39,908 nt of DNA from Kofleriaceae bacterium (GTDB taxonomy: Bacteria > Myxococcota_A > Polyangia > Haliangiales > Haliangiaceae), in contig JALHPV010000028.1 of assembly GCA_022842285.1 (NCBI GenBank), positions 1-39,908 on the forward strand, written 5' to 3'. The position numbers and the translations under genes were made by a program. Below the pieces are notes generated by a model that was not told the DNA's origin, searched no databases, and worked only from the letters and a program-made list of their open reading frames with translations. Positions 1 through 7,911 of the stretch are shown piece by piece. The first letter of the stretch is position 1. Each line of letters begins with the position of its first letter.

Positions 1-1160
1 GAGAGCTCAGCCGGCTGTCCGTAGACGACGTTGACCACGCGCTTGCCGATCATGATCGCGCCGGCGGTGACGAATGCGGGCTCGGGACAACCGAGCGTCT
101 TGTAGAGATACGCGCCGACCGTCGACGGTGCGTACGGCCCGCTGACGACGCCGGTGTCCGCCACGGAGGCCCCGGCCAGCGGCGACGGGACATCGAGTGG
201 GATGAGCAGGTGCTCGACGTTCGCGTGCCCGGGGAAGTTGCCGATCGCCTTCCAGCCGAACGCGAGGTTGTCGCGCACGTTGAAGACGATCGACGACTCG
301 AAGGTCGAAGCGGCGTAGCCGAGGAGGATCTCGACGATGCGATTGCGATCGGTGGCCGTCGCGAGCTCGCGCAACGCGGCGTCCGGCGAGATGGGCGTGA
401 TGCTCGGTGTGGCGACCGGAACCGGTGCCGCGAGCGGCGAGCTCGTTTCGACCACCGCCTGCGTGATCGGTGTCGTCGAGATGGGGGTGGCTTCGGCGGC
501 CGCGGTGTCATCGGCCTCGAGGGCGTCGATCAGATCCTCGGCCTCGAGCTCGAGCGCCTCGGAGTCATCGAACGCCTTGATCTTGGCGCTGCGCAGTCGC
601 GGGCGCGGTCCCGGCGCGGGGACGGGAGACGCTGGCACCGGCGGCAGGCCCGGCAGCGGCGGTGCGGGGAGCCCCGTGTCGACGGGGCCTTCGTCGCCGC
701 GCGGCATGTCGCCGAACTTCATGAACCGAGCGGGACGGGCCACGCCGTAGTAGCGCTCGATGTAGTAGTAGAGCCGCATCTCTGGCGCCACGCGCGGCAG
801 GACGCGATAGCCGGTGATCTGCGCGAGCGCTTCGAGGGTCGCGAAGTCGTGCGGATCTTCGATCGCCGCGATCAGCTGACGATCCTGTACGACGAGCGGC
901 ACGCACTTGTGACGGAACGACTGCGCGGGCTGCAGCAACCGGACAGCGGCGCGCTTCGCGCGTTCCAGCATCGCGCCGGTCGCGATGGGAATACCCAGCT
1001 CGAGACCGAGATAGACAGTCAGCGCCTCGAGGTCGATGTACCCGTGCTCGACGAGGACCGTCCCGAACCGGCCGCCATCGCGGGCCTGGAACTTGAGAGC
1101 GGAGTCGAGCTGCGCTTCGGTCAGGCGACCGTCGCGCATCAGCATCTCCCCCAGCTTCAT
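1..1160 (-). CDS. GspE N-terminal (MshEN-like) domain protein, partial
   Basis: The reading frame is open from the ATG at 1160 to the window edge, so the C-terminus is missing (about 386 codons visible). Residues 1 to about 140 have the layout of the N-terminal domain of GspE/PilB ATPases: a start like MKLGEMLMRDGRLTE, then a helix pair, then a second half with IEDPHDFATLEAL. A Pro/Ala-rich and acidic linker follows (about residues 150-250). A second globular region, with a segment like DNLAFGWKAIGNFPG, looks like the sensory GAF-like module found behind this domain in myxobacterial proteins. No Walker ATPase motif is visible, so this is not a complete GspE. The domain is known to bind c-di-GMP in some ATPases; whether this one does is unknown. 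The gene is divergent from the L,D-transpeptidase, with only 20 bp between the two starts. Confidence 0.72.
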   Translation of the reverse strand, partial: MKLGEMLMRDGRLTEAQLDSALKFQARDGGRFGTVLVEHGYIDLEALTVYLGLELGIPIATGAMLERAKRAAVRLLQPAQSFRHKCVPLVVQDRQLIAAIEDPHDFATLEALAQITGYRVLPRVAPEMRLYYYIERYYGVARPARFMKFGDMPRGDEGPVDTGLPAPPLPGLPPVPASPVPAPGPRPRLRSAKIKAFDDSEALELEAEDLIDALEADDTAAAEATPISTTPITQAVVETSSPLAAPVPVATPSITPISPDAALRELATATDRNRIVEILLGYAASTFESSIVFNVRDNLAFGWKAIGNFPGHANVEHLLIPLDVPSPLAGASVADTGVVSGPYAPSTVGAYLYKTLGCPEPAFVTAGAIMIGKRVVNVVYGQPAEL

Positions 1161-1180
1161 CTAAAGCGAAGGTATCACGG

Positions 1181-2692
1181 GTGTGCTACTGGGAAAGAAT
1201 GTGGCTCCGTGGGCCCGTCGCTGCTCTGCTCGTTTGCGCAGTCATCGGCTGCGGCGACAAGCAGACGGACGCGCGCGCGAAGCCGCCCACGGGTGAGCCC
1301 GTGCGCACGCCCACCGGTTCGGCGACGTCGGTCGCGCCCGTGACCCCCGAGCCGGTCGAGCCACCGCTCTATCCGCCGACCACGCGGTCGCTGGAGCTCT
1401 CCCGGACGACCAGTGTTTATTTAAGTGCGACCACCGAGTCGCGCCGCATTGGCTCCATTGCCATCGACACGCGGGTCGGCTGGCAGCGCGCCGAAGCCGG
1501 CAAGGGCTGCAAGCAGAAGTGGGTCGAGATCCGGCCGCGCGGCTGGGTTTGCGGCGAGTACCTGAAGGCCAGCACCAAGGCGCCCATGGGCCGCGAGGTC
1601 CCGATGCTGGATCGCGGCGAGCTCGTGCCCGGCGTCTACGGCAAGGTCACGGAGAAGACGGCGATCACGTACGTCGTCGAGAAGCCCAAGGTCGACAAGA
1701 AGTCCAAGGACAAGAAGAAGAAGGCGAAGTCCGGGCCGATCACCTCGCCGTCACAGGTCGCGGAGCTCAAGCTCGTCGAGGGCAAGCCGCTCGTCGGCTC
1801 CGTGACCGTGCGCCAGTACGACGAGATCAGCGTGGCCGGCAAGACCTACTGGCGCATCAGCCAGAAGGCGCAGGAATATCTCCTGAAGAAGTCGATCAGC
1901 CAGCACAAGCCGTCGACCTACGGGGGCGCGCGCTGCGGCGACGACACCGGCCGCGCGCTGCCGATCGCCTTCGTGTGGCCGCGCGTCGCGAGCTGGGGCA
2001 GCGCCACCGTCATGTGGAAGGCCACGGGCGGAACCGTCCGGCAGATCGCTCAGCGCACGCCCGTCTCGATCCTCGAGACGTCCACCACGAAGGATGGCAA
2101 GCCGCAGTCCTATCGCATCGGCCCCGAGGAGTGGATCAGTGCACGGGACGTCCGCGTGTTCGCACAGCTGCCGCCGCCCCCGACGCTGCTGCCGGGCGAA
2201 CGCTGGATCGACGTCGATCTCGACAACCAGATCCTCGTCGCCTTCGAGGGCGATATGCCGGTCTACGCGACGATGGTCTCCTCCGGAACCAAGGACCATC
2301 CGACGAAGACGGGCATCTACCGCATGTGGGTCAAGCAGAGCGAGACCGACATGAATGACCTCAAGGGCGAAGACCCGTACTCGGTCGCGACCGTCCCGTG
2401 GACGCAGTTCTTCGAGCCGCAAGCGGGCCTCGCGCTCCACACCGCCTACTGGCACGACGCCTTCGGCAAGCCCAAGTCGCACGGCTGCGTGAACCTGGCG
2501 CCGCGGGATGCGCGCTGGCTCTACTTCTGGAGCGACCCGCAGGTGCCCCCCGGCTGGACGATGGCCGCCGGCTTCCCCGAGGCCCCTGGATCCCTGATCC
2601 GCGTCCGCAGCAACGCCGACAAGGAGCCCGCGGTGCAGGGGTACGCGAAGAACGTCCTCGAAGCCCGCCAGCAGAACGCGCCGGTCCGGTAG
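1181..2692 (+). CDS. L,D-transpeptidase (YkuD family) lipoprotein with SH3-like domain
   Basis: The product probably cross-links peptidoglycan or attaches proteins to it from the outer face of the inner membrane or from the periplasm. The N-terminus is a lipoprotein signal ending in VIGC. An SH3b-like segment lies at about residues 75-130, followed by a lysine-rich stretch near 165-185. The YkuD catalytic domain is at the C-terminus: HTAYWHD is followed by SHGCVNLAP with catalytic Cys436, the family signature. I chose the GTG at 1181 because GAAGG lies at a suitable distance upstream; the ATG at 1199 (residue 7) would also keep the lipobox. The gene is first in a six-gene plus-strand run and ends 18 bp before the MBOAT gene, which suggests a joint cell-envelope role. 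Family assignment is firm; the exact substrate is not known. Confidence 0.9.
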   Translation: MCYWERMWLRGPVAALLVCAVIGCGDKQTDARAKPPTGEPVRTPTGSATSVAPVTPEPVEPPLYPPTTRSLELSRTTSVYLSATTESRRIGSIAIDTRVGWQRAEAGKGCKQKWVEIRPRGWVCGEYLKASTKAPMGREVPMLDRGELVPGVYGKVTEKTAITYVVEKPKVDKKSKDKKKKAKSGPITSPSQVAELKLVEGKPLVGSVTVRQYDEISVAGKTYWRISQKAQEYLLKKSISQHKPSTYGGARCGDDTGRALPIAFVWPRVASWGSATVMWKATGGTVRQIAQRTPVSILETSTTKDGKPQSYRIGPEEWISARDVRVFAQLPPPPTLLPGERWIDVDLDNQILVAFEGDMPVYATMVSSGTKDHPTKTGIYRMWVKQSETDMNDLKGEDPYSVATVPWTQFFEPQAGLALHTAYWHDAFGKPKSHGCVNLAPRDARWLYFWSDPQVPPGWTMAAGFPEAPGSLIRVRSNADKEPAVQGYAKNVLEARQQNAPVR

Positions 2693-2710
2693 CTTCAGCG
2701 CGGCCGGGCC

Positions 2711-4126
2711 GTGCAGTTCAACACGTACCTCTTCGCCGTGTTCTTCGCGGTGGTGATCGCGATCCATCGCGCACCGCTGCCGTGGGGCGTGAAGAAGTGG
2801 GCGCTGCTCGTCGAGAGCTACATCTTCTACGCGGCGTGGGATCCGGCGTTCGTGGTCTTGCTCTGGGCCTCGACGGTCATCGACTGGTACGTCGCGAAGG
2901 CGATGGCGCGCGCGGACGATCCGGCGCGGAGACGGCTCCTGCTCGGGGTCTCGCTGGTCTTCAACCTCGGGATGCTCGCCTACTTCAAGTACGCCGGCTT
3001 CCTGCAACAGACCCTCGCGAGCGCCCTCGACGTCGTCGGTGTGAGCTGGACCCCGACGCCGCTCTCGATCGCCCTGCCGATCGGCATCTCCTTCTACACG
3101 TTCATGACGATCAGCTACACGATCGACGTGTATCTCCGGCGCGCGGCGCCGGCCAGGTCCGCACTCGACTATGCGCTGTACGTGACGTTCTTCCCGCACC
3201 TCGTCTCGGGCCCGATCGTCCGCGCCGACGAGCTCGTCCCCCAGTTCGAGACGCCCCGCCAGGCGACGAGCGAGCAGTTCGGCTGGGGCCTCGCCCTCGT
3301 GGTGCTCGGCCTGTTCGAGAAGGTCGTGCTCGCCGACGGCTTCTTCGCGCCGGTCGTCGATCGCGTGTACGGCACGCAGCAGGTCGTCACTCTGCTTCCC
3401 GTCGGCACCGTCGACGCCTGGCTGGGGACGCTGGCCTTCGCCGGCCAGATCGTCAGCGACTTCGCCGGCTACTCCACGTGCGCGATCGGCGTCAGCCTCT
3501 GCCTCGGCTTCTACTTGCCCGAGAACTTCCGCTTCCCCTACGCCGCGATCGGCTTCTCCGACTTCTGGCGGCGCTGGCACATGTCGCTGTCGACCTGGCT
3601 CCGCGACTACGTCTACATCCCTCTCGGCGGCAACCGGCGCGGCCCGACGCGCACGCACGTGAACCTCATGGCCACCATGCTGATCGGCGGCCTCTGGCAC
3701 GGCGCCTCGTGGACGTTCGTGGTGTGGGGCGGCCTGCACGGGCTCTACCTCGTCGGTGAACGCGTCGTGAAGCGCCTGCTGCCAGAGCCTGGCGTCGCGC
3801 TGCACGTCCTGGGATGGGGGGTGACGTTCGCGCTCGTCTGTGTCGCGTGGGTGTTCTTTCGCGCGACGAGCTTCCCGCAGGCCTTCGCCATCGTGCGCGC
3901 GATGGTCGGTCTCGGCGCCCCGGCCAGTGCCCACGCGAATCTCGCCGTCGCGCTGGTCCCGCTCGTCGGTCTGATCGGCATGCACTTCGTCTTGCGCAAC
4001 CAGGGGCTCGAACGCGCCGTCGAGCGCACGCCCTGGCCCGTGGTCGCGACGCTCCTCGCCGCCATGACCCTCTCGCTGGCGCTCTTCCCGGGCGTCGATC
4101 GCGCCTTCATCTACTTCCAGTTCTGA
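2711..4126 (+). CDS. MBOAT family O-acyltransferase (AlgI/PatA-like)
   Basis: This is a multipass membrane acyltransferase of 471 residues, the usual length for AlgI/DltB-type proteins. Members move acetyl or other acyl groups across the membrane onto cell-surface polysaccharide. The signature block is clear: FWRRWHMSLSTWLRDYVYIPLGG, and then IGGLWHGASWTF with the conserved catalytic His330. Hydrophobic helices run from the first residues to the end. The start is GTG at 2711. The stop overlaps the start of the next gene (ATGA at 4126), so the SGNH-like protein is almost certainly its partner, as PatA/PatB or AlgI/AlgJ are. The upstream L,D-transpeptidase makes peptidoglycan or a wall polymer a reasonable but unproven acceptor. 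Confidence 0.92.
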   Translation: MQFNTYLFAVFFAVVIAIHRAPLPWGVKKWALLVESYIFYAAWDPAFVVLLWASTVIDWYVAKAMARADDPARRRLLLGVSLVFNLGMLAYFKYAGFLQQTLASALDVVGVSWTPTPLSIALPIGISFYTFMTISYTIDVYLRRAAPARSALDYALYVTFFPHLVSGPIVRADELVPQFETPRQATSEQFGWGLALVVLGLFEKVVLADGFFAPVVDRVYGTQQVVTLLPVGTVDAWLGTLAFAGQIVSDFAGYSTCAIGVSLCLGFYLPENFRFPYAAIGFSDFWRRWHMSLSTWLRDYVYIPLGGNRRGPTRTHVNLMATMLIGGLWHGASWTFVVWGGLHGLYLVGERVVKRLLPEPGVALHVLGWGVTFALVCVAWVFFRATSFPQAFAIVRAMVGLGAPASAHANLAVALVPLVGLIGMHFVLRNQGLERAVERTPWPVVATLLAAMTLSLALFPGVDRAFIYFQF

Positions 4127-5127
4127 TGACCGTCCCCACTCGCACCGCACCGAAGCAGCCGTGGACCCGCATCTGGGTCACGACGCTCGTGCTCGTGCTC
4201 GGATGCGGCGTGGCCCTCGAGCTCTTCGTGCGCGCGCGCGGGTACGAGCCCTCGCTCAAGGACGACGAGTGGTCGTGGGCCTGGCAGCGGAGCCGCGTCT
4301 CCGATGGCTCACCGAAGACCGTGGCCATCCTCGGCGGCTCACGCATCCTGCTCGCGTTCGACGCCGACGAGTTCCGCCGGGCGGCGCCTGGCTACGAGCC
4401 CGTCATGCTCGCGGTGAATGGCCGACACGCCCTGGCCGCCTTGCGGGACCTCGCGGCGGATCCCGACTTCCGGGGCATCGCGCTCGTCGACATGGCGGAG
4501 CGGAGCTTCCTCGCCGAGCACGCCGACTCCCAGCAGCCCGAAGTTGACGCCTATCACCGGCGCTGGCGCGCTCCGGGCGCGATGGCCGAACGCTGGTTGT
4601 CGACCAAGGTCCAGACGCACGTCGCGATCGTCTCGGCGGCCGGGGTGCGCGCCCTCGAAGGACTCGTGCGGAATGGCGACTGGCCGAAGCCGCGCTACGT
4701 GGTCACCCACGCCGATCGCACCCGCTACGCCGACTTCCGGCTGGCGAGCGTCGAGAAGATGCGGCGCGCGGAGATCGTCGGCCCGGTGGCGAAGACCTCC
4801 GACGCCGAGCTCGCGGCCCGGATGGAGGAAGCCCTCCGCGAGGAAGCGTCCGGCGATGCCATCCGGGAGCGCGGGGGGCGAGTCGTGTACTTGCGGATGC
4901 CGACGTGTGGTGCCCGCTGGCTCGTCGACGAGGACCAGTACCCGAAGGCGAAGTGGTGGGACGTGTTCTCGACCCGCACCCGCGCCACAGCGCTCCACTT
5001 CAAGGACTACCCGACGCTCTCGGACTACGAGTGCCCGGACCTCTCGCACCTCGACTCCAAGGATGCGGCCCGGTTCACCCGGTCACTCGTCGAGGTCCTG
5101 GTCGCACGCGGCGTCATCTCGCGCTGA
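4126..5127 (+). CDS. SGNH-hydrolase-like partner of the MBOAT acyltransferase
   Basis: A protein of 333 residues with one N-terminal membrane anchor (about residues 14-35) and the rest probably periplasmic. The block [13 protein letters not shown] resembles the serine block of SGNH/GDSL enzymes that accompany MBOAT proteins (GSSR in place of GDS). Near the C-terminus [12 protein letters not shown] supplies the expected Asp-x-x-His block. The middle has no feature I recognise. The start codon lies in the ATGA overlap with the MBOAT gene, which implies translational coupling. By analogy with PatB, AlgJ and AlgX it would complete transfer of the acyl group outside the membrane. Fold and catalysis are inferred from these two motifs and the context only. 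Confidence 0.68.
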   Translation: MTVPTRTAPKQPWTRIWVTTLVLVLGCGVALELFVRARGYEPSLKDDEWSWAWQRSRVSDGSPKTVAILGGSRILLAFDADEFRRAAPGYEPVMLAVNGRHALAALRDLAADPDFRGIALVDMAERSFLAEHADSQQPEVDAYHRRWRAPGAMAERWLSTKVQTHVAIVSAAGVRALEGLVRNGDWPKPRYVVTHADRTRYADFRLASVEKMRRAEIVGPVAKTSDAELAARMEEALREEASGDAIRERGGRVVYLRMPTCGARWLVDEDQYPKAKWWDVFSTRTRATALHFKDYPTLSDYECPDLSHLDSKDAARFTRSLVEVLVARGVISR

Positions 5128-5141
5128 TATGCTCGGGGTCG

Positions 5142-6248
5142 ATGAAGACCCGCGCTGCCGTTGCGTTCGAAGTTAACAAGCCGCTCGTCGTCGAAGAGGT
5201 GGACCTCGAGGGGCCGAAGGCCGGGGAAGTGCTCGTCGAGATCAAGGCCACCGGCATCTGCCACACCGACGAGTTCACTCGCTCGGGCGCGGATCCCGAG
5301 GGGCTGTTCCCGGTGATCTTCGGCCACGAGGGCGCGGGCATCGTCCAGGAGGTCGGTCCCGGCGTGACGTCGCTCAAGCCCGGCGACCACGTCATCCCGC
5401 TCTACACGCCGGAGTGCCGCGGCTGCAAATCGTGCCTGTCGCGCAAGACGAACCTCTGCACCGCGATCCGGGCCACGCAGGGCAAGGGCCTCATGCCCGA
5501 CGGCACGTCGCGCTTCTCGTACAAGGGCAAGCCGATCCACCACTACATGGGGTGCTCGACGTTCGCGAATCACACGGTGCTCCCCGAGATCGCGCTCGCG
5601 AAGGTTCGCCCCGACGCCCCGTTCGACAAGATCTGCTACATCGGCTGCGGCGTGACGACCGGCGTCGGCGCCGTCCTCTTCACGGCGAAGGTCGAAGCGG
5701 GCGCGACCTGCGTCGTGTTCGGCCTCGGAGGCATCGGCCTGAACGTCGTGCAGGCGTGCCGCATGGTCGGGGCCGACAAGATCGTCGGCGTCGACATCAA
5801 CCCGGCCCGCGAGGCGATGGCGCGCGAGCTCGGCATGACGCACTTCGTGAACCCGAAGGACGTGAAGGACCTCGTCGCGCACCTCGTCGAGCTCACGGGC
5901 GGTGGCGCCGACTACTCCTTCGAGTGCGTCGGCAACACGACCCTCATGCGGCAGGCCCTCGAGTGCTGCCACCGCGGGTGGGGCGTCAGCGTCGTGATCG
6001 GTGTCGCCGGGGCGGGCCAGGAGATCTCGACGCGACCGTTCCAGCTCGTCACGGGACGCGTGTGGAAGGGCTCGGCCTTCGGCGGCGCGCGCGGCCGCAC
6101 CGATGTGCCGCGGCTCGTCGACTGGTACATGGACCGCAAGATCGAGATCGACAAGATGATCACGCACAAGCTCTCGCTCGAGCGGATCAACGAGGGCTTC
6201 GATCTCATGCACGAAGGCAAGTCGATCCGCGCTGTCGTCGAGTTCTGA
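5142..6248 (+). CDS. frmA: S-(hydroxymethyl)glutathione dehydrogenase / class III alcohol dehydrogenase
   Basis: This zinc-dependent enzyme of 368 residues oxidises the glutathione adduct of formaldehyde with NAD and can also act on long-chain alcohols. The catalytic zinc ligands are present at Cys40 (GICHTDE) and His62 (GHEGAG). The structural zinc site is the canonical Cys92, Cys95, Cys98 and Cys106. The nucleotide-binding block is [16 protein letters not shown] chose the ATG at 5142 because it matches the conserved N-terminus; the upstream open frame is a shadow of the previous gene. No S-formylglutathione hydrolase gene is visible nearby. The stop codon overlaps the start of the ECF sigma gene, an unusual neighbour for this enzyme. 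Confidence 0.95.
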   Translation: MKTRAAVAFEVNKPLVVEEVDLEGPKAGEVLVEIKATGICHTDEFTRSGADPEGLFPVIFGHEGAGIVQEVGPGVTSLKPGDHVIPLYTPECRGCKSCLSRKTNLCTAIRATQGKGLMPDGTSRFSYKGKPIHHYMGCSTFANHTVLPEIALAKVRPDAPFDKICYIGCGVTTGVGAVLFTAKVEAGATCVVFGLGGIGLNVVQACRMVGADKIVGVDINPAREAMARELGMTHFVNPKDVKDLVAHLVELTGGGADYSFECVGNTTLMRQALECCHRGWGVSVVIGVAGAGQEISTRPFQLVTGRVWKGSAFGGARGRTDVPRLVDWYMDRKIEIDKMITHKLSLERINEGFDLMHEGKSIRAVVEF

Positions 6249-6853
6249 TGCCCGACGCCACGGAGATCACGCAGCTCTTGGTCCGCGCCCGCGACGGGGA
6301 CGCCAAGGCCATGGATCTCCTGTTCCCGGCGGTGTACCGGGACCTCGAGGCGATCGCGAAGGCGCAGGTTCGCTCCGGGGCGTCCCTCGAGCCGCGGGGG
6401 CTCGTGCACGAGCTGTTCTTGCGCCTGGCGGGGACCGCCGTTGACCCGGACCGCACCCTCGCCGGGCGCGACGCGGCGTCGATCAACGCGACGGACCGCA
6501 AGCACTTCTTCGCGATCGCGGCGCTCGCCATGCGCCAGATCCTCGTCGACCGCGCGCGCAAGAAGCAGTCGGCGAAGCGAGGCGGCAAGCATGCCGAGCG
6601 CGTGACGCTGTCGGGCCTCGCGACCGATCAGGGCTCGGTGGATCTGGTCGCCGTCGACGTGGCGCTCCGCAAGCTGGAAGCGCTGAGCGCGCGGCAGGCG
6701 CGGATCGTCGAGCTGCGCTGCCTCCTGGGGATGACCGTCGAGGAGACGGCCGAGACGATCGGTGTCTCCGAGCGCACCGTGCACGCCGAGTGGCGGCTGG
6801 CCCGGGCCTGGCTGACACGCGAGCTCTCCACGGGAGGTGGCGATGCCGGTTGA
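6248..6853 (+). CDS. ECF-type RNA polymerase sigma factor (Sigma70-ECF family)
   Basis: A sigma factor of 201 residues. Region 2 lies in the N-terminal half, with FPAVYRDLEAIAKAQ and LVHELFLRL and the block FFAIAALAMRQILVDRARKK. Region 4 is the C-terminal helix-turn-helix, ending in GMTVEETAETIGVSERTVHAEWRLARAWL. The layout matches the TIGR02999/PF07638 group, which in Planctomycetes and Myxococcota is commonly encoded beside a Ser/Thr kinase. The start lies in a TGATG overlap with the dehydrogenase gene, and the 3' end overlaps the kinase start by 11 bp. No anti-sigma factor is visible. By analogy with kinase-linked ECF groups, phosphorylation by the neighbouring kinase may control it; this is inference. 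Confidence 0.92.
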   Translation: MPDATEITQLLVRARDGDAKAMDLLFPAVYRDLEAIAKAQVRSGASLEPRGLVHELFLRLAGTAVDPDRTLAGRDAASINATDRKHFFAIAALAMRQILVDRARKKQSAKRGGKHAERVTLSGLATDQGSVDLVAVDVALRKLEALSARQARIVELRCLLGMTVEETAETIGVSERTVHAEWRLARAWLTRELSTGGGDAG

Positions 6854-7877
6854 TCACGCCCGCTTGACCGAGCTGTTCGCCGAGGCGATGGACCTCGGTC
6901 CCGACGAGCAACGTGCGTTGATCCAGCGGGTCCAGGCCGAGGACACGGCGCTCGCCGCCGAGCTCGCCGAGATGCTCGACGCGGACCTCGAGATCGTGAC
7001 CGCCCTGCGGACGGCCGGCCTCAAGCCCGACGACGTCGGCGAAGCGTTCCGGCGCAAGACGGCCATGCCGCCCGAACGCATCGACATCCCGGGGTACACC
7101 GTGCGGTTCACTCTCGGCGAGGGCGGCATGGGCGTCGTCTACGCGGCGCGCGATGCGTCCGGGGCCGACGTCGCGATCAAGGTCCTCCATGTCGCGGCGC
7201 GCGAAGCCATCCAGCGCTTCGAGGCCGAGGCCACGATCATGAAGCGGCTCGCCCACCCGGGCATCGCGCGCGTCCTCGACTCCGGCGCCGCCGGCGACCA
7301 GCTCTACCTCGTGATGGAGCTCATCGACGGTTTGACCCTCGACGTCTTCGTGCGCAAGCAGCAGCCCTCGCTCCGCCGGCGCCTCGAGCTCGTGATCGCC
7401 CTCTGCGAGGCGATGCAGCACGCGCATGGAGCTGGCGTGATCCACCGCGACCTGAAGCCGACCAACGTGATGGTGCGCGCGCAGGGCGGCGTCGCGGTCC
7501 TCGACTTCGGCGTGGCGCGCATCGGTCGCTCGTCGGGCATGACCCAGCAGGGCGACGTCCTCGGCACGCCGCTCTACATGTCTCCCGAGCAGGCCCTCGG
7601 CCGGGCCGGCCAGTCCGACGCCCGCGCCGACGTCTACTCGCTCGGCATCATTCTCTTCGAGCTCATCGCCGGCAAGCCGCCCTACGACATCAAGGGGCTG
7701 CCACTCCCCGCCGCCGTTCGCACCATCACCACCCAGCCGCCCAAGCCTCTCGGCTACGACGACACCCTCGATGCCATCGTCGTGCGCGCCCTCGCCAAGA
7801 CCCCCGACGGTCGCTTCGCCTCGGCCGGCGAGCTGGGCGCCGCGCTCACCGCATACCTCGGCACCAAGTGGCAATAG
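6843..7877 (+). CDS. Soluble Hanks-type serine/threonine protein kinase
   Basis: A kinase of 344 residues. An N-terminal helical segment (about 1-75) is typical of kinases linked to ECF sigma factors. The kinase domain follows: glycine loop LGEGGMGVVY (91-100), Lys113 in VAIKVLH, catalytic Asp203 in HRDLKPTN, Asp221 of DFG and the activation-segment end GTPLYMSPEQ. I see no transmembrane helix and no sensor domain after the kinase, so it should be cytoplasmic. I chose the ATG at 6843 because GGGAGG at 6832-6837 is a strong ribosome site with 5 bp spacing; a GTG at 6837 is the alternative. The overlap with the sigma gene suggests that the two proteins are made together. Confidence 0.95.
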   Translation: MPVDHARLTELFAEAMDLGPDEQRALIQRVQAEDTALAAELAEMLDADLEIVTALRTAGLKPDDVGEAFRRKTAMPPERIDIPGYTVRFTLGEGGMGVVYAARDASGADVAIKVLHVAAREAIQRFEAEATIMKRLAHPGIARVLDSGAAGDQLYLVMELIDGLTLDVFVRKQQPSLRRRLELVIALCEAMQHAHGAGVIHRDLKPTNVMVRAQGGVAVLDFGVARIGRSSGMTQQGDVLGTPLYMSPEQALGRAGQSDARADVYSLGIILFELIAGKPPYDIKGLPLPAAVRTITTQPPKPLGYDDTLDAIVVRALAKTPDGRFASAGELGAALTAYLGTKWQ

Positions 7878-7911
7878 CTCCCGGCTCGCCGGCCTGATCA
7901 GCGCGCTCGAA

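Noticed and set aside
1751-4150. A 799-codon open frame on the minus strand
   Set aside because: It lies opposite the MBOAT and transpeptidase genes, which have clear motifs. Its product is mainly Arg, Glu, Asp and His without domains, the usual antisense shadow in GC-rich genes.
7878-7911. Terminator between the two convergent kinases
   Set aside because: Only a 4-bp stem (ccgg/ccgg) is visible, with no U run.
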